The position numbers and the translations under genes were made by a program. From Methylotenera sp. (lineage in GTDB: Bacteria > Pseudomonadota > Gammaproteobacteria > Burkholderiales > Methylophilaceae): 45,611 bases of DNA. This document shows, in pieces, positions 1 to 10,045 of this stretch. Location of the stretch: assembly GCA_017880905.1 (NCBI GenBank), contig JADGRO010000002.1:1-45611 (forward strand), written 5' to 3'. Each line of letters starts with the position of its first letter. The first letter of the stretch is position 1. The notes beneath the pieces are model-generated. The model was not told where the DNA came from, searched no databases, and saw only the letters and a program-made list of their open reading frames with translations.

Positions 1-3000
1 AGACGGAAGCCGCCAATCGAAGGGATTCTTCCGCTGCTTTACGCTGCGTTTCACGATCAAAATTATCCAGCGCGAAAGAAATATCTGTCGACATCTCTTC
101 CAGTAATGCGATAGCCTCCTCATCGAAGGCATTGACCAGCGCATGACAAACGGTGAGCACTGCAAAAGGCTGTCCGCCACGCTGGATTGGGAACGCAGCG
201 GCCGAAGCCCAGCCAAGACTCTCGGCCTGCGCATGCCATGGTGCAGTCATGGGATTATTAAGGAAATCATTGACGATGATTGATCGATTCTCTCGCATCG
301 CCCTGCCGGTGGTGCTTCGGTCTTCCGGGGCATTGGCATCGGAGGGGACGCGTAGGCTGTCCAGGTAGCCTGTCGAATCACCATAACTTGCGGCTGGCAC
401 AATTATTCCGTTCGTCTTATCCAGCTGGCCGATCCAGGCCATCTTCATGCCGCCAAATTGGACGGCGCAGCGGCATACCAGCGGAAACAGGTCAGCTTGC
501 TGTTCCATGCGTACGATAGCCTGATTAGTCTCGCTGAGGGCCTTGTAAAGATGGGACAGGCGTTGGATGCGCTCTTCTGATTGCTTGCGCTTGGTGATGT
601 CTTGCACGAAAACGAAGCTATACTCTTCTCCATCGGAGTCAATAACATTGCCGATCACCTCAACCGGAAAAATCGTCCCATCCTTGCGCCGGTGGCGTGT
701 CTCGATTTGGATTACCTTGGTTTGTCTGAGCCCCTCCCACATAGGACCCCATGCTTCGAGAGGAAAGTCCGGGTCGAATCCCCAGACTTTCATGCTGAGT
801 ATTTCCTCCCGAGTATACCCTAGGCTCCGGCAAGCAAAGTCATTGGCATACAGCACCATGCCAGCCGCATTCACCATGAAGAAAGCGCTTTGGCTTTTTT
901 CAATGGCCGTCTGTGTTATCAGCAGCTCCCCTTCAATCCGATTGCGCTCCTTCTCGGCACGTGCACGCTCGATGATAGCCCAGCAACGCTCGACGACTTC
1001 CTCGACTAAAGAAACTTCGCCGGGAGTCCACTCGCGTGAGGTCGTCTGGTGTACGGCCATCATCGCGCGCAACACACCCTGTTTCACCAGCGGACAACAG
1101 ATAGCCGCCTTGATCTCAATGGCGTTGAACATATCCCTGCCTTCATCGGGAGACAGGTCAGCATCCACATCACTAATCACAAAGGTGTGGCCCGCCTGTA
1201 GTTCGGAAACAGCGCGCGGACCGAAAAACGAAAGTTGGTAATTCCCTACCATGCTTGCACAGCCGTCCGTGTAGTCGTGCGGAATGGTGAAGCGGTCGCC
1301 ATCGGCCTCCACATCTGCGTAGGCACAGCGGGAAGCCTGTAGGTGGCTACCTAGCAGACGGGTGATATTAGCCAGAATTTCCTCAGGCTTCGTCAGGATA
1401 CGCGTCGCATCCCCGAGCTCATTGAGGAAGCGAAGGCGCCGTTCGCTATCCGCCAAGACAGCCTCGGACTGTTTGCGTTCGGTAATGTCTTGAATAAAAC
1501 CTTCAAGATAGGCTCCGACCCCCTCGGGGTCGAGAGCCTTGCGCATGATAATGTTCGTCGTAATGAAATTCCCATCCTTGCGGCGAAGATCAACCTCCTC
1601 ATGAACCCATCCATCCTGTTCCAGGACGGTCTCAACGATATGTACACGTTTTTGCGGGTCTGTGTAAATTTGGGTGCCAATATCGGTAATATCCGCGATT
1701 AATTGTTCTGGAGATGCATATCCCAGCATCGTAGCCAGCGCCTGGTTGGCAATCAGAATTCGCCCTATCGGTAACGAATGGAATAAGCCGACAGGAGCAT
1801 TCTGAAAAAGACTAAGAGATCTTTCCTCGCTTTCGTGACGAACTTTCAGTGCAGTAAAGTTGCTTAGGCTATCAGAAACCCGAAGTGCAATACCTTTAAA
1901 AATAAGCTGATCATTTTCATCATGGAAGTGTGCTTTTGAACAGTGATGCAGACCCATCACCCATGCTTTGCCGACTTTTGGCCGGAGCGCGATTACCATC
2001 TGGGATTTTATTGAGAACTGTTCGGCAAAGAGAGGATGAACGGGACGGGAAGCCATCGTGCCAGCTTGGATGCACTCATCAGTTGCCAATAGGCTTTCAA
2101 TCAAGTCTTTTGTTTCAGAATCTATGGGCATCGTCTTGCCAAGTGCGTGAATACCTGGCCATTCCTGACGTGTACGTTCCATGGGCACCCCCAAGGAAAG
2201 CGCCTCGGGATCGCATGGGTACAAAAACCAGGCACGGTCCGCATCAAAAGTTCTCAGGATTTCTTCGAGCACGTCCTCAAGCATTTCTTCGACAGTTTCG
2301 GCAATAATGCTGGCTCGATTGACGCGTTCCATGATATTCAGATAGCAGATCTGGGAGATTTTCTCCAGTTCCAATTTCTTACGTTCTTCAAGAAGCGTCG
2401 CTAGCGCGATGCCAACCACTGCTACCACGAGCATATATAACCAGAAATTAAGCAGTCCAAAGGGAACCTGGTTAGTAGTAGAACCGCCGACCTCCAGCAC
2501 CATACCCAGCAACATTTGTATTGCTGTCATAACAATGATAAGTAAGGCCCCGTGACGGCCGAAACGCACGGCGCCCCAGGTCATGAACAAAAACACCCAG
2601 AAGCCTCTTGCCGTAATACCAAAGACTTCGTGAAACCAGCCCAGAAAGATAATCTGGCCAGCAAAAAAAGCCAGTCCGAAACAGGCAATGGTCTCCACCA
2701 CGCGCTCTCGACTAATCCAGCCATAAGGCAGATGGCGCCACACCAGGATCAGTGGCGCGATCAGAATAATGCCGAGCGTATCACCTAGCCACCAATGCAG
2801 CAGATTCTCTGCGACTTCCTGCCTTGTCAGGATTCCCGCTAGCAGTAGCGTAGTAACCCCGATGAGGGCACCTACGCAGGAACCGAGTCCTCCCGAAATC
2901 CCCAGCCACAGAAAGTCACGCGGCTGAGTCAAATCAGAATTTAAGTTATGGATGCGAACCAGCAGCCAGACGCAAGCCAGTGCTTCCAGCGTATTGCCCG

Positions 3001-3262
3001 ATGCAATGAAAATGGATATTCCGACAGAACTGCCAGCCATGACATTGCCGACGAGCGCCCCGATAAAAACACCCGGCCAGTACTTCTTGCCGCCAATCAG
3101 AAGCGCTGCCAGAGCGAGACCACTGGACGGCCACACCATAGAGACGACGCCATTAGCTGAAAAAAAGCCAAGCGCCAATTTGGCGAGGATAGCGTATGCT
3201 ACCGCTAGATATACCAAACGAAGTAAGTCAGACCTACTGTAAATAAAAGTTGGCTGTAACAT
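1..3262 (-). CDS. MASE1-GAF-PAS multi-sensor signalling protein (3' end outside window)
   Basis: An open reading frame runs from ATG at 3262 to the window edge with no stop: about 1087 codons are visible and the C-terminus is missing. I translated it codon by codon. Residues about 10-300 are very hydrophobic and contain WPSSGLALAALL, typical of the MASE1 membrane sensor domain. Then follow a GAF-like region (about 330-470), a PAS/PAC ending in DITERKQ (about 480-600), a second GAF (about 610-750), a second PAS/PAC ending in DITKRKQ (about 755-880) and a third GAF (about 885-1065), with a linker ETQRKAAEESL that in such proteins leads into another PAS, GGDEF, EAL or kinase domain. Which output it has cannot be seen. 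The base composition is visibly more GC-rich than the neighbouring genes. It is divergent from the rhodanese gene. A cyclic-di-GMP or kinase output is inference. Confidence 0.85.
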   Translation of the reverse strand, partial: MLQPTFIYSRSDLLRLVYLAVAYAILAKLALGFFSANGVVSMVWPSSGLALAALLIGGKKYWPGVFIGALVGNVMAGSSVGISIFIASGNTLEALACVWLLVRIHNLNSDLTQPRDFLWLGISGGLGSCVGALIGVTTLLLAGILTRQEVAENLLHWWLGDTLGIILIAPLILVWRHLPYGWISRERVVETIACFGLAFFAGQIIFLGWFHEVFGITARGFWVFLFMTWGAVRFGRHGALLIIVMTAIQMLLGMVLEVGGSTTNQVPFGLLNFWLYMLVVAVVGIALATLLEERKKLELEKISQICYLNIMERVNRASIIAETVEEMLEDVLEEILRTFDADRAWFLYPCDPEALSLGVPMERTRQEWPGIHALGKTMPIDSETKDLIESLLATDECIQAGTMASRPVHPLFAEQFSIKSQMVIALRPKVGKAWVMGLHHCSKAHFHDENDQLIFKGIALRVSDSLSNFTALKVRHESEERSLSLFQNAPVGLFHSLPIGRILIANQALATMLGYASPEQLIADITDIGTQIYTDPQKRVHIVETVLEQDGWVHEEVDLRRKDGNFITTNIIMRKALDPEGVGAYLEGFIQDITERKQSEAVLADSERRLRFLNELGDATRILTKPEEILANITRLLGSHLQASRCAYADVEADGDRFTIPHDYTDGCASMVGNYQLSFFGPRAVSELQAGHTFVISDVDADLSPDEGRDMFNAIEIKAAICCPLVKQGVLRAMMAVHQTTSREWTPGEVSLVEEVVERCWAIIERARAEKERNRIEGELLITQTAIEKSQSAFFMVNAAGMVLYANDFACRSLGYTREEILSMKVWGFDPDFPLEAWGPMWEGLRQTKVIQIETRHRRKDGTIFPVEVIGNVIDSDGEEYSFVFVQDITKRKQSEERIQRLSHLYKALSETNQAIVRMEQQADLFPLVCRCAVQFGGMKMAWIGQLDKTNGIIVPAASYGDSTGYLDSLRVPSDANAPEDRSTTGRAMRENRSIIVNDFLNNPMTAPWHAQAESLGWASAAAFPIQRGGQPFAVLTVCHALVNAFDEEAIALLEEMSTDISFALDNFDRETQRKAAEESLRLAASV

Positions 3263-3406
3263 GATTGATACCTAACGGTTATTTTAGATATTTCTGCTCT
3301 AATTATATTACTCTTAAATTAAAGTGGTTCATACCTTAACAACCAGATTTTGCAAAATCGCAATTACGTTTATAAAAATCGTAGTAAAATCAATCTACTT
3401 AAAGCA

Positions 3407-3434
3407 TTCACATATGATATTTCATGTGTACAAT
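3407..3434 (+). promoter_or_regulatory. Candidate sigma-70 promoter for the rhodanese-tusA pair
   Basis: TTCACA (3407-3412), 16 bases, TACAAT (3429-3434), ending 24 bases before the rhodanese ATG. The remaining 3263-3458 divergent region is AT-rich, and I see no other clear element. Motif match only. Confidence 0.4.
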
Positions 3435-3458
3435 AGGCATACTGGTTAGGGTGTTATC

Positions 3459-3782
3459 ATGAAAAGTTACTCTGAAATTGAAGCAAGCGATTTATTTGAT
3501 CATATCACTAAGCCAAAAGTACTTTTGGTTGATGTGCGTAACGACGACGAAGTCGCGCGCGGCATTATTCCAGGCGCAATACATATTCAACTCTCGATGT
3601 TACCGTTACAATACGAAAAGCTAATGAATGCTAATTCTGTTGTATTTTATTGTCACAGTGGTGTGCGCTCAGCTCACGCAGCAGATTTTGCAGTGAGTAA
3701 AGGCGTGAAAGATGTATTTAATCTTGTTGGTGGCGTAGTCGCTTGGGGCAAAGCCGGTTTCTTACTTAGTAAGAAAAAATAA
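3459..3782 (+). CDS. Single-domain rhodanese-like sulfurtransferase
   Basis: A 107-residue protein that is one complete rhodanese domain. The start of the fold is visible as LLVDVRNDDEVARGIIPGAIHI, and the active-site loop is YCHSGVRS, with the catalytic cysteine that carries the persulfide. There is no signal peptide, so it is cytoplasmic. The family moves sulfane sulfur from donors such as thiosulfate or glutathione persulfide to acceptors. Thirty-five bases downstream lies a TusA-family gene, a natural sulfur acceptor, so the two probably form a small sulfur-relay operon. The specific donor cannot be told from sequence. The ribosome site is weak (AGGG about 9 bases upstream). Confidence 0.88.
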   Translation: MKSYSEIEASDLFDHITKPKVLLVDVRNDDEVARGIIPGAIHIQLSMLPLQYEKLMNANSVVFYCHSGVRSAHAADFAVSKGVKDVFNLVGGVVAWGKAGFLLSKKK

Positions 3783-3817
3783 ACCATTGGTGTAGTGTTT
3801 ATTCTGATTGGAAAACC

Positions 3818-4054
3818 ATGGAATTCGATAAAGAACTAGATGCGAAAAATCTGAAGTGCCCTTTACCTATTTTGCGCTGCAAAAAAGGCTTGAGCGAAAT
3901 TAACGCAACCCAAATACTAAAAATTGTGGCAACTGACCCAGGCTCGGTTAAAGATTTTCAAGCGTTTTGCAAACAAACTGGCCATGAATTATTGCAGCAA
4001 GACAACGCTGACGGTGTTTTTACGTTTTATATCAAAAAACGCGCAGACGCATAA
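3818..4054 (+). CDS. TusA-family sulfurtransferase
   Basis: A 78-residue protein with the TusA/SirA signature LDAKNLKCPLPILRCKKGL near the N-terminus; the cysteine of the CPxP motif carries persulfide in this family. The length and the C-terminal beta-hairpin pattern (GVFTFYIKK) fit. TusA proteins pass sulfur for tRNA 2-thiouridine, molybdenum cofactor or sulfur-oxidation pathways. Co-direction with the upstream rhodanese suggests it receives sulfur from that protein. It is convergent with valS. Because several TusA paralogues with different jobs usually exist per genome, I do not assign a symbol. Confidence 0.88.
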   Translation: MEFDKELDAKNLKCPLPILRCKKGLSEINATQILKIVATDPGSVKDFQAFCKQTGHELLQQDNADGVFTFYIKKRADA

Positions 4055-4077
4055 AACTAGCTTGGATGCGAGCCTGT

Positions 4078-7029
4078 TTACTTAAGCTTGGTTAGTTGAC
4101 CTTGCAGTTTTTCTAAACTCGCACTAAATTCTGCTACCCGCACTTTTTCTTGGCTTACAACTGCCGCTGGCGCCCGCGCCACAAAACTTTCGTTGTTTAG
4201 CTTGGCGTTTGCTTTAGTTATTTCTGCATCAATTCTAGCTATTTCTTTGGCTATACGCTCTTTTTCAGCGGCGACGTCAATCTCAATTTTTAGCATCAAT
4301 TTAAAATCGCCCGCCAACATCACAGGCGCATCGGCTTCAGGCAATTCAGCTACAATTGCTACGTCTTCTAATTTAGCTAGCGCCTTCAAATACGGCGCAT
4401 AAGACGCTAATTTATTCGCGTCACCCGCGGCAATAAGTGGCACACGCGTTGCGGGCGAAATGCCCATTTCACCACGTAAGCTACGGCAAGCATCCACGGC
4501 CTGTTTTAGCCACGCAACCCAGCTTTCGGCAGCTTCATCAATTTTATCTGGCTGCGCTTTTGGATAAGCTTCCAGCATAATGCTGGTACCATGTTTTTCT
4601 GTCATAGGTGCAATGGTTTGCCAAATTTCTTCAGTTATAAACGGCATAATCGGGTGGGCTAAACGCAAAATGGTTTCCAACACTCGCAGCAAAGTACGAC
4701 GCGTGGCGCGCTTTTCAGCCTCATTACCATTTTGAATTTGTACTTTGGCGAGCTCTAAATACCAGTCACAGTATTCATCCCACACAAATTCATAAATAGC
4801 TTTTGCCGCTAAATCAAAACGATAGTCTTCAAAAGCGCGTTCCACTTGAGCCTCAGTGCGCTGTAATATACTCACAATCCAGCGATCCGCTTGAGAAAAT
4901 TTTCGCCCGCCTTCACCGCAACTTGCCGCATCAAAACCGTTATCTTGCCCTTCAGTGTTCATCAGCACAAAACGCGTGGCATTCCATAATTTATTGCAGA
5001 AATTACGGTAGCCATCGCAGCGTTGCAAATCAAACTTAATGTCACGCCCTGGGCTAGCAAGCGCGGCAAAAGTAAAACGCAACGCATCTGTGCCGTAAGC
5101 GGCAATGCCTTCGGGGAATTCTTTGCGCGTGCGTTTTTCAATCTGTTCCGCTTGTTTCGGGTTCATCAAGCCAGTGGTACGTTTTTTAATCAACTCATCC
5201 AAGCTAATGCCGTCAATTAAATCAATCGGGTCAAGCACATTACCTTTGGATTTGCTCATCTTTTGGCCTTCAGCATCGCGGATCAGGCCGTGCACATACA
5301 CATGCTTAAATGGAATTTTGCCAGTGATGTGCGTAGTCATCATCACCATACGCGCCACCCAGAAGAAGATAATGTCAAAACCTGTCACCAAAACACTGGA
5401 AGGCAGATATTGCTGCAAGGCAACATTGGCGAGGTCTTTGGTTGCATCTCCCGTCCAGCCTAGTGTTGAGAACGGCCATAGTGCAGAAGAATACCAAGTA
5501 TCGAGTACATCATCGTCACGCTTCAAATTGCCTGTGTAACCGTCTTTCGTGGACAAGACTTTTGCCTCGGCCTCATCATGTGCAACATAAACCTGACCAG
5601 CATCACCATACCAAGCTGGAATTTGATGCCCCCACCACAGCTGACGGGAAATACACCAATCTTGAATATTGTTCAGCCATTGGTTGTAAGTGTTCACCCA
5701 GTTTTCCGGGTAGAACTTGATCTCACCTTTGGCAACAACGTCCAGTGCTTTTTGGGTAATAGATTTACCATCAGCTGCTGGCTTGCTCATGGCGACAAAC
5801 CACTGGTCAGTGAGCATAGGCTCAATGATAGCATGTGTGCGGTCACCGCGCGGCACTTTCAGTTTGTGCTTTTCGGTTTTTTCCAGATGGCCTTGCACTT
5901 CAAGGTCGACGACGATTTGTTTGCGGGCATCGAAGCGATCAAGTCCCCGATACGCTTCGGGAAGCATATCAACAACCTCATGGTGTTCAACCGCAGCAAC
6001 AATTGTTCGACGGACGCTATCGCCTTTTATATTAATGGTTGCGTTTGTTTTACCTTTCACTTTCCCATCTAAAGTTAGCACCGAAATCATTGGTAGCTTA
6101 TGGCGCTGCCCCACTGCATAGTCATTAAAGTCATGTGCTGGCGTGACTTTCACCACACCAGTACCAAATTCTTTATCTACATAGTCATCGGCAATAATCG
6201 GGATTTCGCGGTCGCACAACGGCAACTTCACTTTTTTACCAATTAAATGCGCGTAACGCTCATCTTCAGGATGCACCATCACTGCAACATCGCCGAGCAT
6301 AGTTTCTGGGCGTGTCGTCGCCACGGTTAAATGCGTTAATCCTTTTACTGTATCTGGCTCAGCAAGCAGGTAGTTGATGTACCACATAAAACCATCTTCT
6401 TCCTCTTGTACCACTTCCAGATCCGACACAGCTGTTTGCAGCTTCACATCCCAATTCACCAAGCGTTTGCCACGATAAATCAGACCTTCGTTATACAGAC
6501 GCACAAAGGTTTCGGTGACGGTTTTGCTCAAACCCTCATCCATGGTAAAGCGTTCGCGCGACCAATCAGGTGAGGTGCCAAGGCGACGCATTTGGCGAGT
6601 GATGGTGGAGCCTGAATGCGCTTTCCACTCCCAAACTTTTTCAGTAAATTGCTCGCGTCCAAGGTCGTGCTTGGAAACGCCCTGTTTTTCCAGCTGACGC
6701 TCCACAACCATCTGCGTAGCAATACCGGCATGGTCTGTACCTGGTTGCCACAACGTGTTGTCACCGCACATACGCCGATAACGAATAAGCGCGTCAATCA
6801 ATGTCTGCTGAAAGCCATGCCCCATGTGCAAGGTGCCTGTGACATTGGGTGGCGGTAATAAAATACAGAAATTATCTTTTTTGGTTTGGTCTAGCCCTGC
6901 GGCGTAATAGCCTTTGTTCTCCCAAAATTCGTACCATTTGCTTTCGATAGATTTAGGGTCAAACGACTTTGCTAATTCTTTAACTAACTCGGGGGCTAGC
7001 TCTTTTGGTGGTGTACTTGCTGTAGTCAT
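4078..7029 (-). CDS. valS: Valyl-tRNA synthetase
   Basis: Class Ia aminoacyl-tRNA synthetase that charges tRNA-Val. The HIGH-type motif is in [15 protein letters not shown] (residues about 60-75) and the KMSKS motif is in [10 protein letters not shown] (about residue 590). A long CP1 editing domain lies between them, and the last ~70 residues form a lysine/glutamate-rich coiled-coil arm, as expected for bacterial ValRS. The length of 983-985 residues is usual. An in-frame TTG at 7035 would add two residues, but I prefer the ATG at 7029. It is followed by the convergent rhodanese-tusA pair and is probably cotranscribed with nothing downstream. Confidence 0.97.
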   Translation of the reverse strand: MTTASTPPKELAPELVKELAKSFDPKSIESKWYEFWENKGYYAAGLDQTKKDNFCILLPPPNVTGTLHMGHGFQQTLIDALIRYRRMCGDNTLWQPGTDHAGIATQMVVERQLEKQGVSKHDLGREQFTEKVWEWKAHSGSTITRQMRRLGTSPDWSRERFTMDEGLSKTVTETFVRLYNEGLIYRGKRLVNWDVKLQTAVSDLEVVQEEEDGFMWYINYLLAEPDTVKGLTHLTVATTRPETMLGDVAVMVHPEDERYAHLIGKKVKLPLCDREIPIIADDYVDKEFGTGVVKVTPAHDFNDYAVGQRHKLPMISVLTLDGKVKGKTNATINIKGDSVRRTIVAAVEHHEVVDMLPEAYRGLDRFDARKQIVVDLEVQGHLEKTEKHKLKVPRGDRTHAIIEPMLTDQWFVAMSKPAADGKSITQKALDVVAKGEIKFYPENWVNTYNQWLNNIQDWCISRQLWWGHQIPAWYGDAGQVYVAHDEAEAKVLSTKDGYTGNLKRDDDVLDTWYSSALWPFSTLGWTGDATKDLANVALQQYLPSSVLVTGFDIIFFWVARMVMMTTHITGKIPFKHVYVHGLIRDAEGQKMSKSKGNVLDPIDLIDGISLDELIKKRTTGLMNPKQAEQIEKRTRKEFPEGIAAYGTDALRFTFAALASPGRDIKFDLQRCDGYRNFCNKLWNATRFVLMNTEGQDNGFDAASCGEGGRKFSQADRWIVSILQRTEAQVERAFEDYRFDLAAKAIYEFVWDEYCDWYLELAKVQIQNGNEAEKRATRRTLLRVLETILRLAHPIMPFITEEIWQTIAPMTEKHGTSIMLEAYPKAQPDKIDEAAESWVAWLKQAVDACRSLRGEMGISPATRVPLIAAGDANKLASYAPYLKALAKLEDVAIVAELPEADAPVMLAGDFKLMLKIEIDVAAEKERIAKEIARIDAEITKANAKLNNESFVARAPAAVVSQEKVRVAEFSASLEKLQGQLTKLK

Positions 7030-7063
7030 GGCCAATATTTTAACATAGGCTGGCCAATCTCTT

Positions 7064-8002
7064 TTAGGTAACCCTTAAGTAGAAAATCAATAGCAGACTC
7101 AATAATCCTAAATGTACCGATACCCAAGTTTTATAATCGTCTCGTAATTGCTGTGGTGATTTAGCTGATATCAAAAATAAAGACTGGCTATTAGGTTTTG
7201 AGAGAGTAAAACAGCCCCTACTTTCGTTTGTAAGGTTTGCTTGCATGGCGCGCTCTGCTGTTACTTGTTTAATCGCGTCCTGACGAACCAACTCCCATTC
7301 ATCCATATCAATTTCCCCATCTAAATTTTGGTCATAACGATTTAGTAACTGTTGTGGACGCGTTTTCCAATCTGCAAGTTTTTCACTTAAATCGCGATTA
7401 AACGATGCTTCATCGAATACGTCTTTTCGCGTATCAAGCTGACCAATTACATAAACCAATTTATCCGCAGGTAAAAATTCCTCCACATAACGGTGGTCAT
7501 TTTTTCGCCATGTGTGCGCCTCAAAATAAACCACCTCTGCTCCTTGTGGATTCACTGTACATTGCGCTGTGCCGTCATCCAAAATAAACATTACTTGGCT
7601 TTCGCTATAATCTAAAAGCCTTGAATTTAATAGGTTATCGGCCAAATCATCAGATTCGGCGTCACTTTCTATATTAGCGTAGACCCATGCGCGATACCAC
7701 ACGCAAGGGATACTTTGATAAGGCGTTGTAATTGGTTTTTCGGTTTTGGTGACGCCATAAAGTTCGACATAACCTTGAGCGGCAGCGGCAATAGTTGAGA
7801 TTGGTGCTTCAGAAATTTTAAGCAAACGCCGATAATTGAGTATGCAGGCAAAAAAGCTTATCGCAATTACGCCAAGCAACAAAAAATGCCAAGTTTCGTT
7901 TTCATGGCCACTTAAATGCATTAGATAAGCCGCATAGGAAGTGCCGCCTATCAGCACCAACGCGGCCAAGTTTACACCGTGGCCTTTTAATCGTTGGAAC
8001 AT
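7064..8002 (-). CDS. GIDE-domain membrane protein with an EF-hand
   Basis: A 312-residue membrane protein. Two transmembrane segments lie near residues 10-28 and 38-56, and another near 296-311. Between them is a region (about 70-195) resembling the GIDE domain of the MULAN/MUL1 E3-ligase family: [10 protein letters not shown], then [12 protein letters not shown], then [13 protein letters not shown]. Unusually, residues 224-235 ([12 protein letters not shown]) are a textbook EF-hand calcium loop. No RING domain is present, so it is not a ubiquitin ligase. It follows lemA by 19 bases in the same direction; LemA plus GIDE-type proteins are a recurring pair. Function unknown; envelope stress or membrane organisation is only a guess. 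Confidence 0.75.
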   Translation of the reverse strand: MFQRLKGHGVNLAALVLIGGTSYAAYLMHLSGHENETWHFLLLGVIAISFFACILNYRRLLKISEAPISTIAAAAQGYVELYGVTKTEKPITTPYQSIPCVWYRAWVYANIESDAESDDLADNLLNSRLLDYSESQVMFILDDGTAQCTVNPQGAEVVYFEAHTWRKNDHRYVEEFLPADKLVYVIGQLDTRKDVFDEASFNRDLSEKLADWKTRPQQLLNRYDQNLDGEIDMDEWELVRQDAIKQVTAERAMQANLTNESRGCFTLSKPNSQSLFLISAKSPQQLRDDYKTWVSVHLGLLSLLLIFYLRVT

Positions 8003-8021
8003 TTAAAACTGAAACTTTACT

Positions 8022-8582
8022 TTAAGCATTAAAGCGCGCACTTACGTCCACGTCTTTTAATTCTTCAGATACAAATTGCAGCATATTTTTTTGTTCGAAA
8101 CCAAATAGCGAAGCCACAATCACATCAGGAAACTGGGTGATTCTAACGTTGTTATTATTTACAGAATCATTGTAAAATTCGCGGCGGTCGGCAATTTGGT
8201 TTTCTATCCCTGTAATGCGCTGCTGTAAATTTAAAAAAGTTTGATCGGCCTTTAAATCAGGATAGTTTTCAGCCACAGCAAATAATCCGCCCAAACTGGT
8301 TGCGAGCGTTGACTCGGCTTTACTCAAACCAGCCAAATCTTGCGTTTGGCGCGCGGCGTCAACACCCATGCGCGCTTGAGTAACTTTTTCTAGCGTTTGT
8401 GCCTCATGCGCCATATACACTTTGCAAGTATCAATCAGTTTGGGTAGTTCATCATTGCGCTGCTTTAGCAACACATCAATGTTCGCCCAAGCCTTTTCAA
8501 CGTTGTTTTTAACACTTACCAAACTGTTATAGGTAATAATGAAATAAATGACAATTAAGGCTAATGCAATATAGAAAATCAC
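8022..8582 (-). CDS. lemA: LemA family protein
   Basis: A 186-residue LemA-family protein. It has an N-terminal transmembrane helix (residues about 2-20), then the family segment YNSLVSVKNNVEKAWANIDVLL and a long helical body ending with FPDVIVASLFGFEQKNML, the usual LemA C-terminal motif. The start is a GTG at 8582, chosen because AAGGGAG lies eight bases upstream and the hydrophobic helix starts at once. LemA proteins are anchored in the inner membrane with a helical bundle; their biochemical role is not settled. It is followed directly by the GIDE/EF-hand gene. Confidence 0.92.
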   Translation of the reverse strand: MIFYIALALIVIYFIITYNSLVSVKNNVEKAWANIDVLLKQRNDELPKLIDTCKVYMAHEAQTLEKVTQARMGVDAARQTQDLAGLSKAESTLATSLGGLFAVAENYPDLKADQTFLNLQQRITGIENQIADRREFYNDSVNNNNVRITQFPDVIVASLFGFEQKNMLQFVSEELKDVDVSARFNA

Positions 8583-8599
8583 TGTTATGCTCCCTTCCG

Positions 8600-9838
8600 T
8601 TATGTTTGACTGCTCACATTGTCACCAAATAATTCTGTGCCTACTTTATCCCAATAGCGTGAAAAGCGTTGTAAGCGTTTTTCACTAATTTCGGACTCGG
8701 TAAATTTAACCTCGGGCTGCCATATTGGATTAAATGGCTCTAACAGCAATTTTACTTGTCGATTTGGTGTATCTTGTGCGATTACTTGGCCTACACCGCG
8801 TGCTTGCAATACCTCACGCGTATCGCCAATCCACACTTCTACATCTTGCAACTCGTTCAAACAGTCTGCTACAAATTGTAAGCGCTTAATCGGCCATTTG
8901 CTGTATAAAATTTCATCGAACACAAAAAACTTTGGCATAGGCTTACGTAATAGCGGATGCGCAGAAGAAAGCATTTCATCATGCACAAAAATTGCGACTG
9001 CTCTATGGGTTGAAATGGGTGCTCTCACGGGCAACATTACACGATGCGCTTTGGCTTTTTCTGGAGCCGCATTCCCAAATAATTTTTCGATAAGCGCCTC
9101 GTGGCTGCCATCAAATGGGCAATTAACTTTACAAGTTGAGCAGTATTTTTCGCCGGTGTGGCGTGCTAAACTTTCCTTATTAAAGAAATAAGGCCTGGAG
9201 CTATTTAATGAGGCCACCCATTGCCAAGAAAGATGATTAGAGCCTTTATCACCATCGAGCAAATAATTTTCGAACCAATCAGCTGCCTCGCGCCAATCTA
9301 CTTTAAGCCAGTGCACCATATAGGCCGCGAACCATTTACGCGCGTGGTTGTGCACATAACCATCCTGCATTAGATTACGTATAAAACCATCCATACAAGG
9401 CAGGCCTGTTATGCCCTGACGAATGAAATCTGGTATTAATTTATCGCCTAGTGCTACTTTGGGGTCTTCAATATCGCTAAAAATACCATCGCCCAATTGA
9501 TACCAAACACGGCGCCAATAATCACGCCAAGCAAGCTCGCCCACAAATTCTTCAGCTTGCTTACCAAAACGATAGCGCACACTATCGGATGCCTCTTTTA
9601 AAGTTAAACAACCATGCCGAAAATAAGGCGAAAGCTTAGAAACCGCGCCATTGAGAAAGCTTCGATTACGGTTATATGCTTCAATATCAATTGTATTAAG
9701 GCGTTTTAGCGCCTCGTGCCTACCACCGCGCCACTCATCAGCCAGAAACGAGCCTGGCGCTTGTGGAAACATGCGCCGCATATACTGTAAACGTTCTACA
9801 CGATCTGATGGTATTGTGAGTTTATAATAATTTGCCAT
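8600..9838 (-). CDS. Photolyase/cryptochrome-like FAD protein, apparently circularly permuted
   Basis: A 412-residue protein. Residues about 60-220 carry the photolyase FAD-binding signature: VSKLSPYFRHGCL (66-78), ELAWRDYW (101-108), GFIRNLMQDGYVHNHARKWF (151-170), then LLDGDKGSNHLSWQWVAS (193-210). In ordinary photolyases this block is C-terminal, after an alpha/beta domain. Here no alpha/beta domain precedes it; instead residues about 278-368 (AVAIFVHDEM, PKFFVFDEILY, IKRLQFVADCLNEL, VEVWIGDTREVL) read like that alpha/beta domain placed after the FAD domain. Cysteines C233, C236 and C240 (CSTCKVNC) could hold a metal or Fe-S cluster. DNA repair or blue-light sensing is likely but not proven. 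Confidence 0.75.
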   Translation of the reverse strand: MANYYKLTIPSDRVERLQYMRRMFPQAPGSFLADEWRGGRHEALKRLNTIDIEAYNRNRSFLNGAVSKLSPYFRHGCLTLKEASDSVRYRFGKQAEEFVGELAWRDYWRRVWYQLGDGIFSDIEDPKVALGDKLIPDFIRQGITGLPCMDGFIRNLMQDGYVHNHARKWFAAYMVHWLKVDWREAADWFENYLLDGDKGSNHLSWQWVASLNSSRPYFFNKESLARHTGEKYCSTCKVNCPFDGSHEALIEKLFGNAAPEKAKAHRVMLPVRAPISTHRAVAIFVHDEMLSSAHPLLRKPMPKFFVFDEILYSKWPIKRLQFVADCLNELQDVEVWIGDTREVLQARGVGQVIAQDTPNRQVKLLLEPFNPIWQPEVKFTESEISEKRLQRFSRYWDKVGTELFGDNVSSQT

Positions 9839-10045
9839 TAAAATAATTCTAGTCGTAATCTATGCATATCAATAGTTTACACTCTTTTTATGAGTTTGTT
9901 TCGAGAATATTCTGCTAATTATAGTAGATGAATTATCAATTGCAATTGTTATAAGTTATTTTTGGTAAATTGGTAATTAATAAAAAACATAAAATTAGTG
10001 CTAAGATAATTCTAGTCACATTTTAACGGGTGAAAAGAGACTAAT

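Noticed and set aside
567-1241. 224-residue plus-strand reading frame
   Set aside because: It lies antisense inside the continuous MASE1/GAF/PAS reading frame, whose domains are clear.
5105-6121. Several plus-strand frames of 66-164 residues within valS
   Set aside because: All antisense to the strongly conserved ValRS sequence.
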